Positions 5,589 through 8,827 of a stretch of DNA of 8,827 nt are shown piece after piece; the stretch's first letter is position 1; each line of letters starts with the position of its first letter. This DNA comes from an uncultured Collinsella sp. (GTDB taxonomy: Bacteria; Actinomycetota; Coriobacteriia; Coriobacteriales; Coriobacteriaceae). The stretch lies in contig URZR01000066.1 of assembly GCA_900552425.1 (NCBI GenBank), positions 1 through 8,827 of the forward strand. The letters are read 5' to 3'. Below the pieces are notes generated by a model, which was given only the letters and a program-made list of their open reading frames with translations, made no database searches and was not told the DNA's origin. The translations under genes were made by a program, and so were the position numbers.

Positions 5589-6200
5589 CTAGCTATTAAA
5601 CCCATTGAACTTTAGGTAGCTCATTAGATACGCCTTCGATACAAAAGACGATACCGCGCTGCGAACGAGCAGCGACTCGCGTGTGACCTGATGAGCTGTA
5701 TCGGGTACAGGAACCTGCTCAATTGAAAAAGCCGCACGAATCGATGCCTCGAGCTGATCAATCACATAATCAAAGGCGGTCGGTGCATCGTAGCTCAGGC
5801 GCTGAATGTTAAAGAGCGCCTGAACCGCAGCGATGGGCAGCACCTGCTTAAAGATACAAATGGCGATGAGACGCGCAATCTGCTCACGGCCATATTGCTT
5901 TTTTACCGGAGCAGGTACCAGACCGATCTTCACGTAGTTGTTGATCATGGAGGGCGTAATAACGGGCTGGTCCAAACAAATCGAAAGCGGTTCCATCCAC
6001 AGTTCGATGTACTCAATGACCTGATCACGGTAGAGCGTTACATTCGGCAACTGGTTATAGCGCGGCAAGCTGAGCGTATTGAGTTTGCGAACTATATCAG
6101 ACTGGATAAATGCATCAGGTAGCACCGTTGGCTGAATATCCTCTGGGCTAATGCTAGCCGACGTATCGGACATAGGAATGACATGTTTAACGTGATTCAT
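5589..6200 (-). CDS. DUF1836 protein, MerR-like putative transcriptional regulator
   Basis: A 203-residue protein read on the minus strand. Residues about 42-135 match the DUF1836 pattern: LPRYNQLPNVTLYRDQVIEYI (45-65), then ITPSMINNYVKIGLVPAPVKKQY (81-103), then IARLIAICIFKQVLPIAAVQALF (108-130). The middle segment looks like a MerR-type winged helix in which SMINNYVKIGLV occupies the recognition-helix region. This makes DNA binding likely, though no member has a function I can name with confidence. The N-terminal 40 and C-terminal 60 residues show no motif I recognise. GGAGG six bases before the ATG at 6200-6198 makes the start firm. The gene stands alone: it converges with the DegV gene, and trxB upstream ends in its own terminator. 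A 13-base dyad lies in the spacer of its likely promoter, consistent with self-regulation. Confidence 0.85.
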   Translation of the reverse strand: MNHVKHVIPMSDTSASISPEDIQPTVLPDAFIQSDIVRKLNTLSLPRYNQLPNVTLYRDQVIEYIELWMEPLSICLDQPVITPSMINNYVKIGLVPAPVKKQYGREQIARLIAICIFKQVLPIAAVQALFNIQRLSYDAPTAFDYVIDQLEASIRAAFSIEQVPVPDTAHQVTRESLLVRSAVSSFVSKAYLMSYLKFNGFNS

Positions 6201-6224
6201 ATGGTGCCTCCGTTCGTTTTCAAT

Positions 6225-6252
6225 ATTGTATTCTAGATTATCTAGTTTTGCA
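6225..6252 (-). promoter_or_regulatory. DUF1836 gene promoter with an operator-like dyad in the spacer
   Basis: On the minus strand TACAAT (6230-6225) is a 5-of-6 match to the -10 box, 14 bases before the GGAGG ribosome-binding site. The -35 is weak, with TGCAAA at a 16-base spacing. Between them sits the perfect dyad CTAGAT-A-ATCTAG (6245-6233). MerR-family regulators characteristically bind dyads between -35 and -10, so this is a plausible autoregulatory site; the regulator identity is inferred. Confidence 0.5.
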
Positions 6253-6288
6253 TATCACAATGAACGGCATGATCGTCGGCTTTGGCTC

Positions 6289-6321
6289 GGGTCAAGCCAC
6301 AGGATAGCTGGCCCATTTTTT
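6289..6321 (+). terminator. Orphan plus-strand intrinsic terminator
   Basis: GGGTCAAGC (6289-6297) pairs with GCTGGCCC (6307-6314), giving 8 bp with one G·U pair and a bulged A, around a 9-base loop. It is followed one base later by six T residues (6316-6321). This is a good plus-strand terminator, yet both flanking genes are on the minus strand. It abuts the trxB terminator tail-to-tail, the arrangement normally seen between convergent genes. Confidence 0.6.
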
Positions 6322-6376
6322 ACACAACAAAACGTCCCGCGGCAACGTTGTATCAAGCTCCTTGCCGCAGAACGTT
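6322..6376 (-). terminator. Intrinsic terminator of trxB
   Basis: On the minus strand AACGTTCTGCGGCAA (6376-6362) pairs over all 15 positions, with two G·U pairs, with TTGCCGCGGGACGTT (6345-6331). A T-rich tail, TTGTTGTG, follows. It lies 40 bases beyond the trxB stop codon. Confidence 0.82.
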
Positions 6377-6416
6377 TAAGTAACATAACAACCTTACATA
6401 AGATATATTATCGTAC

Positions 6417-7355
6417 TTATCCGCGTAGGAAAGCGTATGCGCTGGTAGCTGCTATGGCTCCGTCCGAAACGGCGGTCACAACTTGGCGTAATCGCTTAGA
6501 ACGGATATCGCCGGCAGCAAATAAGCCAGGCGTGCGGGTGACCATTGATTCGTCGGTCACAATGCCGCCGTCGGGCGCCAGATCCGCCAGATGTTCTACA
6601 AGCTCGGTATGGGGCTGCGTGCCAGCAAAGACAAAGATACCAAACGAACCAGGATCGAAGGACTCGGAATAGGTTTCACCGGTGTCGTTGTCCTTAAATG
6701 TGATAGTCGTCGGCATGGCCTCGCCCGATAGTTCCACAATACTAGTTTGGTACCTAACTGAAATATTATCTTTTGCGAGCACCTTTTGAACCACGCCATC
6801 GGGGGCACGGAACTGATCGCGGCGCAAGACGATGGTCACGCTGCTGGCAATTTCTGACAAGAACAGGGCTTCCTCGCAGGCAGCATTGCCGCCGCCGATG
6901 ACAAAGACCTGCTTACCACGAAAGAACATGCCGTCGCATGTCGCGCAGTACGAAACGCCACGACCGCGATACGTATCCTCGCCAACAAAACCAGCAAATC
7001 GCGGCATGGCACCCATGCAAGCGATAACGCTCGAGGCCAGCGTATCGCCCGTATCGTGATGCACCGTAAACAGCGCTGTATCGGCATCGTACTCGATGCC
7101 CGTCGCCATGCTCCACGTAACCTGCGCTCCCAGGCCCTCTGCATGTTGCTGAAAACGCTCGCCAAGCTCGGCACCGCTCAAGAGCGGAATGCCCGGATAA
7201 TTCTCGACCTCATTGGTTGTGGCGATCTGTCCTCCCGACATGCCTTGCTCTATCACGGTCGTCGTTAGGTTGGCGCGCGCCGCGTAAATGGCTGCAGCAT
7301 AGCCCGCAGGGCCGCCACCGATAATCGCAACATCAATCGGCTGATCGGTAGTCAT
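6417..7355 (-). CDS. trxB: Thioredoxin reductase (NADPH, FAD-dependent)
   Basis: A 312-residue cytosolic flavoprotein that passes electrons from NADPH to thioredoxin. The FAD-binding motif GGGPAG is at residues 13-18, and GGQIATTNEVENYPG follows at 41-55. The redox-active CATC is at 137-140 inside GVSYCATCDG. The nucleotide-binding GGGNAACEEA is at 154-163, and the C-terminal FAD contact TPGLFAAGDIR is at 275-285. Length matches bacterial low-molecular-weight TrxB. The usual HRRxxFR signature for the NADPH 2'-phosphate reads LRRDQFR (177-183): both arginines and the later arginine are kept, the histidine is Leu. I chose ATG 7355-7353 because AGAGGAC lies five bases upstream and the protein then begins just before the FAD fold; an in-frame ATG at 7430 would overlap the divergent gene's promoter. 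No thioredoxin gene is adjacent. The sequence ends with its own terminator. Confidence 0.95.
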   Translation of the reverse strand: MTTDQPIDVAIIGGGPAGYAAAIYAARANLTTTVIEQGMSGGQIATTNEVENYPGIPLLSGAELGERFQQHAEGLGAQVTWSMATGIEYDADTALFTVHHDTGDTLASSVIACMGAMPRFAGFVGEDTYRGRGVSYCATCDGMFFRGKQVFVIGGGNAACEEALFLSEIASSVTIVLRRDQFRAPDGVVQKVLAKDNISVRYQTSIVELSGEAMPTTITFKDNDTGETYSESFDPGSFGIFVFAGTQPHTELVEHLADLAPDGGIVTDESMVTRTPGLFAAGDIRSKRLRQVVTAVSDGAIAATSAYAFLRG

Positions 7356-7406
7356 GGAATGTCCTCTCGTCGAAACATTGACGTTCTTTGCGCTCTTACC
7401 CAAATT

Positions 7407-7436
7407 TAGACGAACGTGACACTCATGCACTACAAT
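7407..7436 (+). promoter_or_regulatory. Likely promoter of the glycosyltransferase gene
   Basis: TACAAT (7431-7436) matches the -10 box at 5 of 6 positions. TAGACG (7407-7412), 18 bases upstream, matches the -35 at 4 of 6. Transcription near 7443 would lead straight to the AAGGGGAG ribosome-binding site and ATG 7473. The spacer is shared with divergent trxB, for which I could not define a convincing promoter. Confidence 0.45.
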
Positions 7437-7472
7437 GATTCCTTGCGAAACAAAGATGAAGGGGAGTTATCG

Positions 7473-8774
7473 ATGGATCAAACGCAGACGAGCAATGACG
7501 CTCCCCTGCCCACGCACAGCACTCCCCAATCGGAGCAAACCACGCTCTTGGCTCAACAAAAACCTCTCGTGACCATCGTGCACGCCTCGGTCGGCTCGGG
7601 CCACAAGGCCGCCGCAAATGCGATTGCGCAGGCATTCGACCTCATCCGCGGCACCAATAGCATCCCCGAAGATGTTGAGATTGACGTGCTCGATATCCTT
7701 GATTTTGGACGCATAAAATTCGACGGCAACAAAACGGCCGCTTCGTTTACCGGCGCCACGCGCCCAATTTATGACTTGACCTGGCGTTATACCCTTACCG
7801 GACACCTGCTTTGGGGCGGTGGCACGGCATGGTCGCGCATCATGTTCCCCGCATTTAACGAATACGTTCGGACTCGCAGGCCCATTGCCGTGATAGCCAC
7901 GCATATCACGGCAGCCAACGTTGCCGTTGGTGCGCGCGTCATTACGGGCATCGACTATCCCGTCATTTGCGTGCCAACCGATTACGAGGTCGAGGGTTGG
8001 TGGCCCCATAAGGACACCGACCTCTTCTGCGTGGCAAACGAGTTTATGGCCGAGACACTTCGCCCCCGTAAGGTTCCCGAGGCCAAGATCCGCATTACGG
8101 GCATCCCCATTCGCGCTGGGTTTGATACGGGCTACAATCGCGAGGAAGAACTTGAGAAGTTCAATCTCCCCACCGGCAAGACCATTGTGCTGGTAATGGC
8201 CGGCGCCAGTTTGCCTCAACCGTACGTTCGCTTTCGCGCGGAGATGGACCGCACCCTCCCCTTCCTGCGCAGTTTCGAGGACATGCACTTTGTCTTTTTG
8301 CCGGGCAAGGATGCCGAATATGCCACTCGCCTCAAAACGCTCTTCGATGCCATGAAACTCGAGAACGTCACGGTTCTTGACTATGTCGATGACATGGCAG
8401 CGCTCATGCACGGCTGCGACCTGGCAATTCTCAAATCGGGCGGACTCACCGTTACCGAATGCCTGTGCGCACACCTGCCGATGATTCTGCTAGGAAAGTC
8501 CTATGGCCAGGAAAAGGCCAACACCACCATGCTCACCGGCATGGGCGCCAGCATGCATGTCACCACCGCACGCGAACTCATCGTGACGTTGCGCCATCTC
8601 CACGATCATCCGGAGTCGCTCAAGGCACTGCTCATCAATGGCGAAGTACTGCGCCGACCACGCGCAGCCGAGGATATCGCCATCGCAACCATGGAACTTG
8701 TAGGCAAGCCCCAAAAACGTAAACGAGCCTTTTGCCGCTTCTACTGGGGCGATAAGCCAGCGCATATCCGCTAG
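7473..8774 (+). CDS. Diacylglycerol glycosyltransferase, MGDG synthase family (GT28)
   Basis: A 433-residue, membrane-associated GT-B enzyme expected to transfer a hexose from a UDP-sugar to diacylglycerol, making membrane glycolipid. Residues 1-30 are polar and low-complexity. The N-terminal acceptor domain begins with VTIVHASVGSGHKAAANAI (33-51); the GxGHxxAA signature with His44 is the family mark. A WWPHKDTDLFCVANE segment (176-190) follows, as in MGDG synthases. The C-terminal donor domain shows LVMAGAS (240-246), FVFLPGKD (273-280), YVDDMAALMHGCDLAILKSG (304-323), then GGLTVTECLCAHLPMIL (323-339) and GQEKAN (345-350), which match the nucleotide-sugar site. The tail 412-433 is rich in Lys/Arg and aromatics and may help membrane attachment. 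AAGGGGAG six bases upstream supports ATG 7473 over the in-frame ATG at 7416. Glucose versus galactose, and processive versus single transfer, cannot be decided from sequence. Nothing certain follows in the last 53 bases. Confidence 0.9.
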   Translation: MDQTQTSNDAPLPTHSTPQSEQTTLLAQQKPLVTIVHASVGSGHKAAANAIAQAFDLIRGTNSIPEDVEIDVLDILDFGRIKFDGNKTAASFTGATRPIYDLTWRYTLTGHLLWGGGTAWSRIMFPAFNEYVRTRRPIAVIATHITAANVAVGARVITGIDYPVICVPTDYEVEGWWPHKDTDLFCVANEFMAETLRPRKVPEAKIRITGIPIRAGFDTGYNREEELEKFNLPTGKTIVLVMAGASLPQPYVRFRAEMDRTLPFLRSFEDMHFVFLPGKDAEYATRLKTLFDAMKLENVTVLDYVDDMAALMHGCDLAILKSGGLTVTECLCAHLPMILLGKSYGQEKANTTMLTGMGASMHVTTARELIVTLRHLHDHPESLKALLINGEVLRRPRAAEDIAIATMELVGKPQKRKRAFCRFYWGDKPAHIR

Positions 8775-8827
8775 GCGAAAGTCCGCTGCTCGGCGGGAGC
8801 CGCCCATATATCATTCCATGCTCAAAC

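Noticed and set aside
6260..6307. 15-codon plus-strand reading frame
   Set aside because: No ribosome-binding site and too short to call as a gene; kept only as part of the orphan-terminator finding.
7467..8474. Minus-strand 335-codon frame opposite the glycosyltransferase
   Set aside because: It is a shadow frame; the plus strand has family motifs, a ribosome-binding site and a promoter.
8792..8804. GGCGG-GAG-CCGCC hairpin after the glycosyltransferase
   Set aside because: Short stem, 3-base loop and no T-run; the window ends too soon to judge termination.
1..8827. CRISPR arrays, tRNA/rRNA genes, insertion sequences
   Set aside because: No regularly spaced repeats, no cloverleaf-like or rRNA-like segments and no transposase motifs were recognised on either strand.

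Overview
The window looks like a chromosomal stretch of a GC-rich actinobacterium, most plausibly a gut Coriobacteriia of the Collinsella type. That is an inference from base composition, the GarA–FtsR gene pair and the general look of the proteins; no rRNA or other taxonomic marker is present. Ten protein genes can be supported. I see no tRNA, rRNA, CRISPR array or complete mobile element.

Layout. At the left edge (1-273, minus) is the start of a BcrA/lantibiotic-type ABC transporter ATPase. It runs off the window and departs from its family in the last 14 codons. It is separated from the next genes by a 396-base divergent spacer that carries a striking 59-base inverted repeat (484-542). From a promoter near 605-633 a plus-strand block follows: a CDP-alcohol phosphatidyltransferase, a GarA-like FHA protein, an FtsR/Rv1828-like MerR regulator, adenine phosphoribosyltransferase (apt) and a secreted coiled-coil NlpC/P60 peptidoglycan hydrolase. 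The block closes at a clear intrinsic terminator (4498-4537). The phosphatidyltransferase, GarA and MerR genes match, in order, a neighbourhood conserved in mycobacteria and corynebacteria, so this is probably an old core locus.

A separate plus-strand transcription unit follows, encoding a DegV-family fatty-acid-binding protein (4649-5515). It converges on a minus-strand DUF1836/MerR-like regulator (5589-6200) across a strong hairpin. Thioredoxin reductase (trxB, minus, 6417-7355) comes next, with its own 15-bp-stem terminator. Divergent from trxB is a diacylglycerol glycosyltransferase of the MGDG synthase family (7473-8774).

Themes. Envelope and lipid functions recur: phospholipid headgroup transfer, fatty-acid binding, glycolipid synthesis and wall hydrolysis. 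With them are two DNA-binding regulators and a phospho-switch protein tied in relatives to central metabolism and cell division. The most interesting non-coding signals are the long divergent-spacer inverted repeat, a plus-strand terminator at 6289-6321 with no plus-strand gene before it, a dyad inside the DUF1836 promoter spacer, and the composition break at bases 1-42. I did not find a convincing wholly new multi-gene system.
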